DNA of 15,965 nucleotides, taken from assembly GCA_946478975.1 (NCBI GenBank), contig CAMLEO010000157.1:1-15965 (forward strand), given 5' to 3'. Below are positions 1 to 7,829 of the stretch, piece after piece. The translations under genes and the position numbers were made by a program. The notes below the pieces were generated by a model that made no database searches, had not been told where the DNA came from, and saw only the letters and a program-made list of their open reading frames with translations. This DNA comes from an uncultured Steroidobacter sp. GTDB lineage: Bacteria; Pseudomonadota; Gammaproteobacteria; Steroidobacterales; Steroidobacteraceae. The first letter of the stretch is position 1; each line of letters opens with the position of its first letter.

Positions 1-1040
1 CCACGGGGCGGCAGAAGCCGCTCACCGAGGTGGCCTTCCTGTTCGCGGAGATCGCTACCGCCCAGGGGCAATCGTGACTGGGCTTCAGCTACTCCAAGCG
101 CGCCGGCGGACCGGGACTGTTCGCTCATGCCAAGGAGATCGCTCCACACATCCTGCGCGAAGATCCGAGCGATATCGGGCGGCTCTGGAACAAACTCATG
201 TGGGCCGGCGCATCAGTCGGACGCAGCGGACTTGCAACCCAGGCCATCGCCGCGATGGACAACGCGCTGTGGGATCTCAAAGCGAAGCGCGCCGGCCTGT
301 CGCTCGCCAAGCTGCTCGGCGCACATCGCGATTCGGTCCAGTGTTACAACACTTCCGGCGGCTTCATCTCGACGCCGCTCGAACAAGTGCTGGAGAACGT
401 CGATCGCACGGTGGCCGCCGGCATCGGCGGCATCAAGATCAAAGTCGGTCAGCCGAACTTCTCGGCGGATCTGTCGCGGCTCGAAGCTGTGAGCGCGCAT
501 TTGAATGGTCGTGTGGCGTTGATGGTCGATGCCAATCAGCAATGGGAACGCGCCAGCGCGCTGCGTGCGGGCCGTGCGTTCGAACAGTTCGGCCTGGTTT
601 GGATCGAAGAGCCGCTCGACGCCTATGACGCCGAAGGACACGCGCAGCTCGCGGCGGCGCTCGATACGCCGATCGCTTCCGGCGAGATGCTGACCAGCGT
701 CGCCGAGCATGCCGAGCTGATCCGATTGAATGCGGTCGATATCATTCAGCCCGATGCGGCGCGAGTCGGCGGCATCACGCAGTTTCTGAAGATCGCGGCG
801 CTGTCGGAGTTCAAAGGCCTGACCCTGGCGCCGCATTTCGCGATGGAAATTCACATTCATCTGGCCGCGGCGTATGCGAAGGAGCCGTGGGTCGAACATT
901 TCGACTGGCTCGATCCGCTGTTCAACGAACGGCTCGAAACTCGCGGCGGCAGAATGGTCGTTCCGACTCGCCCCGGCCTCGGCGTTTCGCTCTCCGAGCA
1001 GGCGCGGGCCTGGACCCGCGCCCATGAGACCTTCCGTTAG
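1..1040 (+). pseudogene. Galactarate/L-talarate dehydratase-like enolase-superfamily protein, 5'-partial, interrupted by an in-frame TGA
   Basis: Members of this mandelate-racemase-type group dehydrate galactarate or L-talarate to 5-keto-4-deoxyglucarate in the cytoplasm. Reading from base 3, family-like sequence runs through the whole stretch. The catalytic set is intact: K-I-K at 435-443, metal ligands Asp (528-530), Glu (606-608, in WIEEP) and Glu (684-686), and the Asp/His dyad at 753-755 and 834-836. The reading frame is broken by TGA at 75-77, just before LGFSYSKRAGGPG, where I recall the family having Gly (GGA to TGA would be one substitution). The 24 codons upstream (RQKPLTEVAFLFAEI region) still look family-like, so this is a nonsense change and not a gene start. 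The first Met after it (198) would remove about a third of the capping domain. The gene's first roughly 45-50 codons lie left of the window. Alternatives are a sequencing error or leaky readthrough (UGA-C context). Family confident; exact substrate inferred, supported by kdgD nearby. Confidence 0.85.
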
Positions 1041-1041
1041 T

Positions 1042-3807
1042 TCAGAACTTCATCCGGAAGCCGACGCGATACGCCCGCCCCACCACATCGTAAAGCGCGG
1101 GATTGGTCTGCAGTGAGCTGATGCCGGAGCCGGCAACGACTTCCGGATCTTTGTCCAGCAGGTTCTCGACTTTGAAGTAGGCCTCGATGCGGCTGGCATC
1201 GGTGAGCTCGAACCGGTACGAGCCGGCGAGATCGACATACGTCGCTCCCGGAATGTTGTTGTCATCGATGTTGACACCCGAGACCCACGCGTTGTCATAG
1301 ACGCCGGAGCTGAAACCGCGCACCGACGTGGTCAGCGAGAACTCGTTGAGCGCGTAGTCGATGCTGCCGAACCAGCGCCAGTCCGGCGTGTTGTAGATTC
1401 CGGCCGAGTTCAGGCCGGCATACTCAGTTTTCACCGGCCCGTTGATCAGCGTGAGCGTATCGATGTGCGAGACCAGCGCACGGAACGTCAGCGTGCCGAA
1501 CGACCCGATGTCCTGCCGCCAGCTCGCCTGCACGTCAATGCCATTGGTCTCCTGCTCGGCGACGTTGATTGGAATGGCGAGCAGCTGCGTGATGTTGCCC
1601 GCGCCGTCGCGCACGATGAGACCGCAGGCCTGGGTTTCTCCAGCGGCGCAGCGATCGACGATTTCCTGATTGCCGAGCGTGGCGATCGCGTCGGTGATAT
1701 CGATCGAGTAGTAGTCGATCGAGGCGCTGAACTGCGGCAGCCAGGACGGACTGTAGACCAGTCCGAAGCTGGTGGTGTCCGCGATCTCCGGCGTCAACGC
1801 CGTGTTGCCCGATGTCACACGCGAGATGCTGAGCGACGGGCGATTCGGGCGCGTGGTGTCCACCACGTCGTTACGCTGAGTCTGGCCGGCTTGGAACAAC
1901 TCTCCGACGTTGGGAGCACGAATATCGCGTGAACGCACGGCGCGAAAACGCAGATCGTCGATCGGAGTGTAGGTGAGGCCGAGCTTCCAGGTCGTCACAT
2001 CGCCGGAGAGGCTGTAGTCCGTGTAGCGAACGGCACCGTTGAAATCGAGCAGCTTGATCGCAGTGATGTCACGCGCCAGCGGCACGACTGTTTCGAAGAA
2101 CGCTTCCTTCACGTTGTAATCGCCGACGGTCGGCTTGTAGTTGCCCGTGAAGAAGCCATTCACCAGCGACACCGGATCCGCGGTGCCACTGATTTCTTCC
2201 TTGCGGTACTCCACGCCCATCGCGGTGGAGACCGAGCCGGCCCAATTGTTGAACACATCGCCGCTGACACTGATGGCGGCGACGTCCTGTGTCAGTCGCA
2301 GATCTTGAGTTGCGATTCCTTGCACGTAACGAATCGCCGACGGATCGGCCACTCCGATGCCGAAGATGTTGAGCGGCACGCAGCCGTTGGTCGGATCGGC
2401 AAGCGTCGAGCGGCAGACGACGCGGCCGGTGGCGGGATCGCGCACGGCATCGATCGCACGCGCGAAGTTCGCTTTGTTGGTCGTGTTTCGCAGCGCTACG
2501 TCGAGATCGGTGCGACCATACTGATAGTAAGCATCCCAGTGCCACTTCTCTGAGATCATGCCGGCGAGCGACGCGACGGCACGCGTCGTCGAGCGTTCCA
2601 CGTCGTTGCGCGGCCGGCCCAAGTCATACGCCGACCAGCCATAGTTGAACTGCGTGATTCCCAGCGTCGAGGCGCGGGCAGCAACGCCCGCATCGAGAAA
2701 CGGATTCTCGGTTCGCATCACCAGCGCCGTGCTGCCGGCACCGGGATAGCGCTGATAGGCCGCGGTGTTTTCAGTTTCGGAAGCGGCATACGAACCTTCG
2801 AGCGACATCTGCAGGCTGTCGGTCAAATCGTAGCTCACGCGCGTCCACAGCGAAGTGCGTTGAATCGCTGAGTCCAGAGCCACCATGTTTCCTTCAGTCC
2901 ACTGGTTGCCACCGACCATGAACAGCGTGTCGACAGGTGTGCCGACGTTGAACGGCAGCGGCACGCCGCCGACGCCGAACTGAGTGTTTGCAAGCGCTGT
3001 ATTGGTGATGACGCCGCCCTGCGCGACCGTCCGCGTGTTGACGTTCTCGGCCACGATACGCTGCGGCTGAGTGCTGGACGAGAACGTCAGCATGTTGGCC
3101 TGGCGAAACCACTTGCGTTTGTTCGGATCGAGATAATCGATGCCGTCGACGCGGTTGTACTCGCTGCTCACCAGCCAGTGGCCGCGGCCGTCGGCAAAGC
3201 CGGTGCCGAAGCTGATGTCTGCGTTGACCGAGCGATCGTCGTTGCGATCGGTCACGCCGCCGGAAACATTCATCTTCAGGCCGGTGAATTCCTTGTCCAG
3301 AATGAAGTTCACCACGCCGCCGACAGCATCGGAGCCGTAGGCCGCCGACGCGCCGCCGGTCACGACATCCACGCGTTGAATCAATGCGCTCGGCAGATTG
3401 TTGATATCGACCGCACCGTTGAGCGCCGAAGAAACAACGCGCTGCCCATCCAGCAATACCAGCGTTCGGTTTGCACCGAGCGCGCGCAGATTGAGATTGT
3501 TCAATCCGTTGAAGCCGGTGCTGGTGTTGCCGTTGCCGGTGCGAGGCGTTGAGCTGCCGCTCAGCTGCGGCAATTGATTCACATAGTCGGCGATGTTTGA
3601 CGGCGCGGCCTTCTGGATCTCCTCGGCGCCGAGCGATGTGATCGGCGTGGGCGCGTCGTAGTCAGGCCGGATGACCCGCGATCCGGTGACGACGACCTGC
3701 TCGAGCTCCGTGAGGTTCGATGTAGCCGGTGCTTCCTGCGCTCCGGCGGCGACCGAGCACAGTGCGCTCGCGCCCACGATGCACGATGAAACAACTCGCG
3801 TCTTCAT
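1042..3807 (-). CDS. TonB-dependent outer-membrane receptor
   Basis: Predicted TonB-gated outer-membrane transporter importing a large or scarce substrate with ExbBD-TonB energy. From the start chosen here it has 921 residues: a signal peptide (MKTRVVSSCIVGASALCSVA, cleavage near AGA-Q), a TonB-box-like EQVVVTG near residue 37-43, a plug of about residues 50-170 including LNLRALGANRTLVLLDGQRV and GGASAAYGSDAVGGVVNFIL, then a long beta barrel ending in the aromatic C-terminal residue usual for outer-membrane proteins (FRMKF). An in-frame ATG at 3831 would add eight residues (MRIGGSRT) in front of a well-formed signal peptide; I prefer 3807, which has AAGGA just upstream, although very close. 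It follows kdgD by roughly 40-60 nt on the same strand, so probably shares its transcript. Its stop lies one base from the stop of the converging dehydratase. The substrate cannot be read from sequence; a uronate- or aldarate-containing oligosaccharide is an inference from neighbours. Confidence 0.93.
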   Translation of the reverse strand: MKTRVVSSCIVGASALCSVAAGAQEAPATSNLTELEQVVVTGSRVIRPDYDAPTPITSLGAEEIQKAAPSNIADYVNQLPQLSGSSTPRTGNGNTSTGFNGLNNLNLRALGANRTLVLLDGQRVVSSALNGAVDINNLPSALIQRVDVVTGGASAAYGSDAVGGVVNFILDKEFTGLKMNVSGGVTDRNDDRSVNADISFGTGFADGRGHWLVSSEYNRVDGIDYLDPNKRKWFRQANMLTFSSSTQPQRIVAENVNTRTVAQGGVITNTALANTQFGVGGVPLPFNVGTPVDTLFMVGGNQWTEGNMVALDSAIQRTSLWTRVSYDLTDSLQMSLEGSYAASETENTAAYQRYPGAGSTALVMRTENPFLDAGVAARASTLGITQFNYGWSAYDLGRPRNDVERSTTRAVASLAGMISEKWHWDAYYQYGRTDLDVALRNTTNKANFARAIDAVRDPATGRVVCRSTLADPTNGCVPLNIFGIGVADPSAIRYVQGIATQDLRLTQDVAAISVSGDVFNNWAGSVSTAMGVEYRKEEISGTADPVSLVNGFFTGNYKPTVGDYNVKEAFFETVVPLARDITAIKLLDFNGAVRYTDYSLSGDVTTWKLGLTYTPIDDLRFRAVRSRDIRAPNVGELFQAGQTQRNDVVDTTRPNRPSLSISRVTSGNTALTPEIADTTSFGLVYSPSWLPQFSASIDYYSIDITDAIATLGNQEIVDRCAAGETQACGLIVRDGAGNITQLLAIPINVAEQETNGIDVQASWRQDIGSFGTLTFRALVSHIDTLTLINGPVKTEYAGLNSAGIYNTPDWRWFGSIDYALNEFSLTTSVRGFSSGVYDNAWVSGVNIDDNNIPGATYVDLAGSYRFELTDASRIEAYFKVENLLDKDPEVVAGSGISSLQTNPALYDVVGRAYRVGFRMKF

Positions 3808-3870
3808 GGTCCTTGATCCCCCAATGCGCATCCCCCCGGCGGGATTTATTGTTTCCGGGCTACGAAGAAT

Positions 3871-4791
3871 TCAGCGCGAACGCACTTTGTCGATCAGGCG
3901 TCGCAGCTCTTCCAACTCTTGCGGCAACAGGTCTGTGAGCGGTGGACGCACCGGCCCGGCGTGACGTCCCACCACGCTGCAGCCCGCCTTGACGATCGAC
4001 ACTGCGTAACCGCGGCCGCGATTGCGAATCTCCAGGTACGGAAATACGAATTCATTGAGCTCGCGCTGGACCGTTGCCTTGTCACGCGCCTGCACCGCTC
4101 GATAGAACGACAGCGCCCACTCCGGCAGGAAGTTGAAGATCGCCGACGAATAGGTGGTGACGCCCATCTCCTGGTAGGGAAGCGCGAATGTTTCCGCAGT
4201 GGGCAGGCCGCCGATGTAGATCAAACGATCGCCGAGCCGTCCGCGGATGCGCATCATGAGCTCGATGTCGCCGACGCCATCCTTGAAACCGACCAGGTTC
4301 GGGCAGCGGTCGCACAGCTTCGCCAGTGTGTATTCGTCGATGATGCCGTTGTCTCGGCTGTAGGCGATGACACCTAGCGACGTTGCTCGACACACAGCCT
4401 CGATGTGCGCCGCCAGTCCAGCCTGCGACGGAGTCATGAGATACGGCGGGAGTAACAGGATGCCATTCGCCCCTGCTTTTTCGGCCGCTCGTGCCATCTC
4501 AACCGCAGTGGCGGTTCCATAGCCGCAGCCAACCAGGACAGGAACGCGGCCGCGCGTTTCTTCTGCAGCGGCCCGGCACACGACCGAGACCTCGGCCGGC
4601 GTCAGTGAAAAGAACTCGCCCGTGCCGCCGGCTGCGAACAAGCCGCTGACGGCATGTCGGAGCAGCCAATCGCAATGCTGGCGATAGGCAGTCTCATCGA
4701 AACTGAGATCGGCTTTGAAGTGCGTGACAGGGAACGACAACAGTCCCGCGCTGATGATCTTCGCCATTTCGCCGGGGGCCATCGAGGTCAT
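3871..4791 (-). CDS. kdgD: 5-dehydro-4-deoxyglucarate dehydratase (DapA/NAL superfamily)
   Basis: Predicted cytoplasmic class I aldolase-fold enzyme that converts 5-keto-4-deoxyglucarate to 2,5-dioxopentanoate (2-oxoglutarate semialdehyde), releasing CO2 and water; this is the second step of oxidative galactarate/glucarate breakdown. The 306 residues match the family length. Visible features are the [10 protein letters not shown] start, the GGTGEFFSL loop (residues 55-63), Tyr144 in AYSRDN, the Schiff-base Lys170 in [21 protein letters not shown], and the family-specific tail [10 protein letters not shown]...[10 protein letters not shown], which separates KdgD from DapA proper. The start at 4791 has AGGAA seven bases upstream; later in-frame Met codons lack this. 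A -10-like TATGAT lies at 4828-4833 on this strand. It heads a pair with the TonB receptor downstream and faces away from the metallo-hydrolase gene across a region with two dyad sites. The semialdehyde dehydrogenase needed next is not in the window. Confidence 0.92.
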   Translation of the reverse strand: MTSMAPGEMAKIISAGLLSFPVTHFKADLSFDETAYRQHCDWLLRHAVSGLFAAGGTGEFFSLTPAEVSVVCRAAAEETRGRVPVLVGCGYGTATAVEMARAAEKAGANGILLLPPYLMTPSQAGLAAHIEAVCRATSLGVIAYSRDNGIIDEYTLAKLCDRCPNLVGFKDGVGDIELMMRIRGRLGDRLIYIGGLPTAETFALPYQEMGVTTYSSAIFNFLPEWALSFYRAVQARDKATVQRELNEFVFPYLEIRNRGRGYAVSIVKAGCSVVGRHAGPVRPPLTDLLPQELEELRRLIDKVRSR

Positions 4792-4877
4792 CGTGCGTTT
4801 CCTGCCGTGCCGTGGAGGTCGCCGAGGATCATAGGCAGCGCGCGAAATCCGGGTCTAACTCAAAGGCGCAATCGTTT

Positions 4878-4895
4878 GATACTGGATTTGCATCG
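4878..4895. promoter_or_regulatory. Imperfect second copy of the operator core (site 1)
   Basis: GATACTGGATTTGCATCG matches the core of the perfect dyad at 4947-4964 (GATACTCGACTTGTATCG) at 15 of 18 positions, in the same orientation, offset by 69 bp. It keeps the GATAC-N7-GYATC symmetry with one mismatched arm base. It sits about 20 bp upstream of the possible kdgD -35 position, where an activator or one half of a looping repressor pair could bind. The match is seen directly; the function is inferred. Confidence 0.5.
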
Positions 4896-4942
4896 TGCCG
4901 CCCCAAGCACCGAACCAGTGCCGCACAGCGAGCCTCTGGAAC

Positions 4943-4967
4943 AATCGATACTCGACTTGTATCGATT
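4943..4967. promoter_or_regulatory. Perfect 9-7-9 dyad, candidate operator (site 2)
   Basis: AATCGATAC, a seven-base spacer (TCGACTT), then GTATCGATT: the arms are exact reverse complements. It lies about midway between two divergent genes, has no following T-run, and is not downstream of any gene, so a regulator-binding site is more likely than a terminator. The ATAC...GTAT core would suit a GntR- or LacI-type regulator of sugar-acid use, but no regulator gene lies in the window, so the family is a guess. Confidence 0.6.
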
Positions 4968-5041
4968 CATTCCCGGATTGGTTTGGACTCGAAACGTTTG
5001 CTGCTCCTACCATGCCCGGCAGCAGCGTGGGGGGATTGAAA

Positions 5042-6034
5042 ATGATGAAACGTTGCCGATGGGCGGCTATTGCCGCGTCCTTGGTCGTGAGCGTCGCGAT
5101 CGCCGCGGAGCCGCCGCAACCCGATGCGAAGTCTGTGAGCGAGCATCTCGCAAAGGCCCGGGCGCTGGCCTGGCCGGATCTGTACACCACCTACGTCCAG
5201 CGTTGCATCACCGCTCAAGCGTACCCGCAGTACGTAAACGATATGCAGCGTAACGGCCCGCTGCCGGCCACGCGCGTCTTCGATCAGCTCTACTTCGTCG
5301 GCCAGAACGCGGTCAGTGCCTGGGCAGTCGACACGCCCGAAGGCATCATCCTGTTCGATGCGTTGAATGGTCCCGAAGATGTTGCCAACACCATCGTTCC
5401 CGGTCTCAAGAAACTAGGGTTGGATGCCTCTCGCATCCGTTACATCGTCCTCACCCATGCGCACGGCGATCACTATGGCGGCGTGAATGCGCTCAAAGCA
5501 CTGTCCAAAGCGCGCGTTGTTTCAACAGCGCTCGACTGGCAGGAGATCGAGCGACAAAAGACTCAGCCAGCGCGCGATGGCCTGCCTGCCGAGTGGTCCA
5601 AACTCGCGCCGGATCGCGATATGACAGTGAGCGAAGGCGACACGTTGAGTCTCGGTGGAATGCAGCTGCGCTTCTATGTCACACCCGGTCATACCGCCGG
5701 AACATTGAGCAGCGTGTTCGATGTGACCGACAACGGCACGCCGCATCGGGTCGCGCTGTTCGGCGGGCTCGGCCTGCCGCGAACGGAAACCGGGCTTCGT
5801 CAGTACAGCGCTTCGTTAGAAAGATTCGCCGGCATCGCTCGCGAGCTGAAAGTGGATACGGTGATCGCGAATCATCAAACGCAGGATGACAGCCGGGTCA
5901 AGCTGGAAGAACTCAGATGGCGGCGCGCCGGCGATCCGCATCCTTATGTGCTAGGACCCGCAGTAGTTCCGCGCTTCTTCGAAGTCCAGGCCGAATGCGG
6001 CCGCGCGTCGCTGGCCCGGATGGGCGCTACTTAG
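5042..6034 (+). CDS. Exported metallo-beta-lactamase-fold hydrolase, subclass B3-like
   Basis: Predicted 330-residue zinc hydrolase exported through Sec. The start at 5042 (ATGATGAAA) gives a basic n-region and hydrophobic core ending VAIAA-EPP, and GGGGGA lies six to seven bases upstream; starts further upstream lack a signal peptide. The zinc ligands are all visible: HAHGDH at residues 139-144, His217 in TPGHTAGT, and His278 in VIANH. The tail (PHPYVLG..., then EVQAEC..ASLAR) is the pattern I associate with B3-like secreted MBL-fold proteins, many of which have no proven lactamase activity. It is transcribed divergently from kdgD across the paired dyad sites, which suggests co-regulation with aldarate use, possibly acting on a lactone or ester in the periplasm; that role is speculative. 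A true beta-lactamase cannot be excluded. Confidence 0.85.
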   Translation: MMKRCRWAAIAASLVVSVAIAAEPPQPDAKSVSEHLAKARALAWPDLYTTYVQRCITAQAYPQYVNDMQRNGPLPATRVFDQLYFVGQNAVSAWAVDTPEGIILFDALNGPEDVANTIVPGLKKLGLDASRIRYIVLTHAHGDHYGGVNALKALSKARVVSTALDWQEIERQKTQPARDGLPAEWSKLAPDRDMTVSEGDTLSLGGMQLRFYVTPGHTAGTLSSVFDVTDNGTPHRVALFGGLGLPRTETGLRQYSASLERFAGIARELKVDTVIANHQTQDDSRVKLEELRWRRAGDPHPYVLGPAVVPRFFEVQAECGRASLARMGAT

Positions 6035-6072
6035 CGCTGAGCGCGGGCCGGCGCCCCCAGGATCATCGAGAA
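6022..6072. terminator. GC-rich inverted repeats between convergent genes, possible bidirectional terminator
   Basis: Between the metallo-hydrolase stop and the motD stop lie several short dyads: GCGCTA-CT-TAGCGC (6024-6037, containing the TAG stop), GGGC-CGGC-GCCC (6045-6056) and a longer pairing of GGGCGC (6022-6027) with GCGCCC (6051-6056). No T-run follows on either strand, so intrinsic termination is only possible. Confidence 0.25.
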
Positions 6073-7035
6073 TTACGGCGCCGGCGTGGCTTGAGCCGTG
6101 GTCGCGGCGGGAGCCGGCGGTGCGGGCGGTACGGCGGTGAGGTCTTCAGCTGCAGGCTTGCCGCGGTCTTCGGCGTAATCGCCTTCGGGCGAGCTGTTGC
6201 CGCTCAGGATCACGAGCAGCACGCGGCGATTCATATTGCGCCCCTGCTCGGTGTCGTTGCTCTCGCGAGGGCGATTCTCGCCGAGGCCGACGACGGCGAG
6301 GCGACGCGGATCCATGCCGCTGTTAGTAAACAAATGCACGACGCTGGCCGCACGCGCCGCCGACAGTTCCCAGTTAGAAGGAAACGACGACGACTTGATC
6401 GGACGATTGTCGGTGTGGCCTTCGACGCGGATGGGATTTGGAAACGGCTTGAGCGTCTGCGCCAGCTGCTCCAGGATCTTCTGCGCTTCCGGCGACAGCG
6501 TGGCGACGCCGCTGGGAAACAAAATGTCAGTGCGAATCTCTACTTCGACCCACACGCCGTGGCGTCGCACGACGATCATCTGGTCGCGAATCAAATCCGA
6601 CATCGCGCGCTCGACTTCACCGGCGACGTTTTCGAGCTCGCGGACTGCCGATGCGTGATGTTCGGCTTCGGAATCGTAGTCGCTGTTGGCGGTGCCGTGA
6701 CCTTTGCTGCGCACGTCGGTGACTTGCATCGGCGCCGGCTCCAGCATGTTGCGCGGCTGGCCTTCGAGCATCGCCTGTTGCACGACCGTCATGTTGATGT
6801 CGGCGCCCGAGCCCACTTGTTTCTCGCCCACCTGGATCGGCTGCAGCGTGCGCGGCGAGCCACGGAACGCGGCGACCAGCGAATCGGAAAGAATGCGGTA
6901 CTTGCCTTCGTTGACCGAAGACATCGCATACATCACGACGAAGAACGCGAGCAGCAAGGTCACCAGGTCGCCATAGGGAATGGCCCACGCTTCGTGGTTG
7001 GTGTGCTCTTCGTGCTGGTGATGTCGGCGACCCAT
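6073..7035 (-). CDS. motD: Flagellar motor stator protein MotD (MotB family)
   Basis: Predicted peptidoglycan-anchored half of the second flagellar stator. It works with MotC in the inner membrane; stators of this type drive swarming or swimming at high load in Pseudomonas. Its 320 residues comprise a short His-rich cytoplasmic start; one transmembrane helix with the ion-binding Asp23 (PYGDLVTLLLAFFVVMYA); the MotD-like SSVNEGKYRILSDSLVAAFR segment; a periplasmic linker; and a C-terminal OmpA-like peptidoglycan-binding domain of about residues 165-275 (VEGHTDNRP, NWELSAARA, GLGENRP, NRRV). The last 35 or so residues are a Pro/Ala-rich tail. It is the last gene of the operon, 20 nt after motC. 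The ribosome-binding site is weak, but the start fits the family. The ion carried (proton or sodium) is not decided by what I can see. Confidence 0.93.
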   Translation of the reverse strand: MGRRHHQHEEHTNHEAWAIPYGDLVTLLLAFFVVMYAMSSVNEGKYRILSDSLVAAFRGSPRTLQPIQVGEKQVGSGADINMTVVQQAMLEGQPRNMLEPAPMQVTDVRSKGHGTANSDYDSEAEHHASAVRELENVAGEVERAMSDLIRDQMIVVRRHGVWVEVEIRTDILFPSGVATLSPEAQKILEQLAQTLKPFPNPIRVEGHTDNRPIKSSSFPSNWELSAARAASVVHLFTNSGMDPRRLAVVGLGENRPRESNDTEQGRNMNRRVLLVILSGNSSPEGDYAEDRGKPAAEDLTAVPPAPPAPAATTAQATPAP

Positions 7036-7055
7036 GGTTCTGGAACTGACTGGGC

Positions 7056-7796
7056 CTAGTGCAGGTAGCCCTGCAGCTTCGCTTCGATGCTGCGCGGGTT
7101 CTCGCCCTGCGCGATCGAGATCATGCCTTCGATCACCATCTCGCGCGCCTGGCTCAGGCCCTGGATCGCAACCTTGAGTTTGCTCGCGACGGGCAGGAAA
7201 AACAGATTGGCGAGGCCGATGCCGTAAATGGTCGCGACGAACGCCGCAGCGATGCCTTTGCCGAGCTTGGAAGGATCGGCGAGGTTTTGCATCACCGCCA
7301 TCAAACCCAGCACGGCGCCGATGATGCCGAGCGTGGGCGCATAGATGCCCATGCCTTCAAACACTTTCGCGGCCCGCGTGTCCGCCTGTTCGCGGTTTTG
7401 CAGATCGACTTCGAGCACGGAACGAATGACGTCAGGCTCGCTGCCGTCGACGACCAGCTGCAAGCCCTTGCGCACGAAATCGTCTTCCTCGCGTTCGATC
7501 AACGATTCGAGGCCGAGCAGGCCCTGCTTGCGCGCAGTGTTGCTCCACTCGACCATTTTGCTGATGAGCTCGGCGCGTTGAATCGCCGGCGGACGAAACA
7601 CCCACGGCAGAATCGCCAGCGCGCGCTTCATCACTTGCATCGGCGTTTGCACGCAGATCGATGCGATCGTGCCTACGATCACGATCATGAAAGCGGCACT
7701 CGAACCGAGCGCCTTGATCCCGGCGCCTTTCAAAATGGCGCCGACCAGGATCGCGACAGCCGCGAGCACCAATCCGAGGATAGAGAGAATATCCAT
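7056..7796 (-). CDS. motC: Flagellar motor stator protein MotC (MotA family)
   Basis: Predicted four-helix inner-membrane stator subunit that pairs with MotD to form the torque-generating ion channel. Its 246 residues equal the Pseudomonas MotC length as I recall it. Hydrophobic helices are visible at about residues 5-22 and 32-50 and at about 150-172 and 183-203. The cytoplasmic loop between the pairs carries the charged segment that contacts FliG (LISKMVEWSNTARKQGLLGLE, with several Arg and Glu residues). GMGIYAPTLGIIGAVLGLM and the Pro/Thr/Gly-rich helix 3 are family hallmarks. The gene begins 33 nt after cheZ and is followed by motD after 20 nt, so the two stator subunits are surely co-expressed. 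The ribosome-binding site is poor. In Pseudomonas cheA and cheB separate cheZ from motC; here they do not. Confidence 0.94.
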   Translation of the reverse strand: MDILSILGLVLAAVAILVGAILKGAGIKALGSSAAFMIVIVGTIASICVQTPMQVMKRALAILPWVFRPPAIQRAELISKMVEWSNTARKQGLLGLESLIEREEDDFVRKGLQLVVDGSEPDVIRSVLEVDLQNREQADTRAAKVFEGMGIYAPTLGIIGAVLGLMAVMQNLADPSKLGKGIAAAFVATIYGIGLANLFFLPVASKLKVAIQGLSQAREMVIEGMISIAQGENPRSIEAKLQGYLH

Positions 7797-7829
7797 TTCT
7801 TAGCGGTGAGCCCGGTGTGCGCTGCGCCG

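Larger units (their letters stand above)
4792..5041. promoter_or_regulatory. Divergent intergenic region between kdgD and the metallo-hydrolase gene
   Basis: This 250-bp stretch separates two divergently transcribed genes and must hold promoters for both. On the kdgD side TATGAT (4828-4833, minus strand) resembles a -10 box, but the -35 is poor: TTAGAC would require a 19-bp spacer. On the other side TTGGAC (4983-4988) and TACCAT (5008-5013) are also separated by 19 bp, so that promoter is uncertain. The most convincing structure is a pair of related dyad sites listed separately. No small gene is convincing here; a GTG-initiated extension of the metallo-hydrolase frame to 4895 would put about 49 residues in front of a good signal peptide and overlap the first dyad. 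Confidence 0.6.

Noticed and set aside
213..1025. Open frame of 270 codons on the minus strand inside the dehydratase gene
   Set aside because: The + strand frame carries all enolase-superfamily catalytic residues; the reverse frame is its shadow.
4895..5041. Upstream extension of the metallo-hydrolase (49 more codons from a GTG)
   Set aside because: It would bury a good signal peptide inside the protein and run through the regulatory dyad at 4943-4967; the start at 5042 has a better upstream G-rich site.
5917..7059. Open frame of 380 codons on the + strand opposite motD
   Set aside because: It overlaps the end of the metallo-hydrolase and all of motD; composition is antisense-like and motD is certain.
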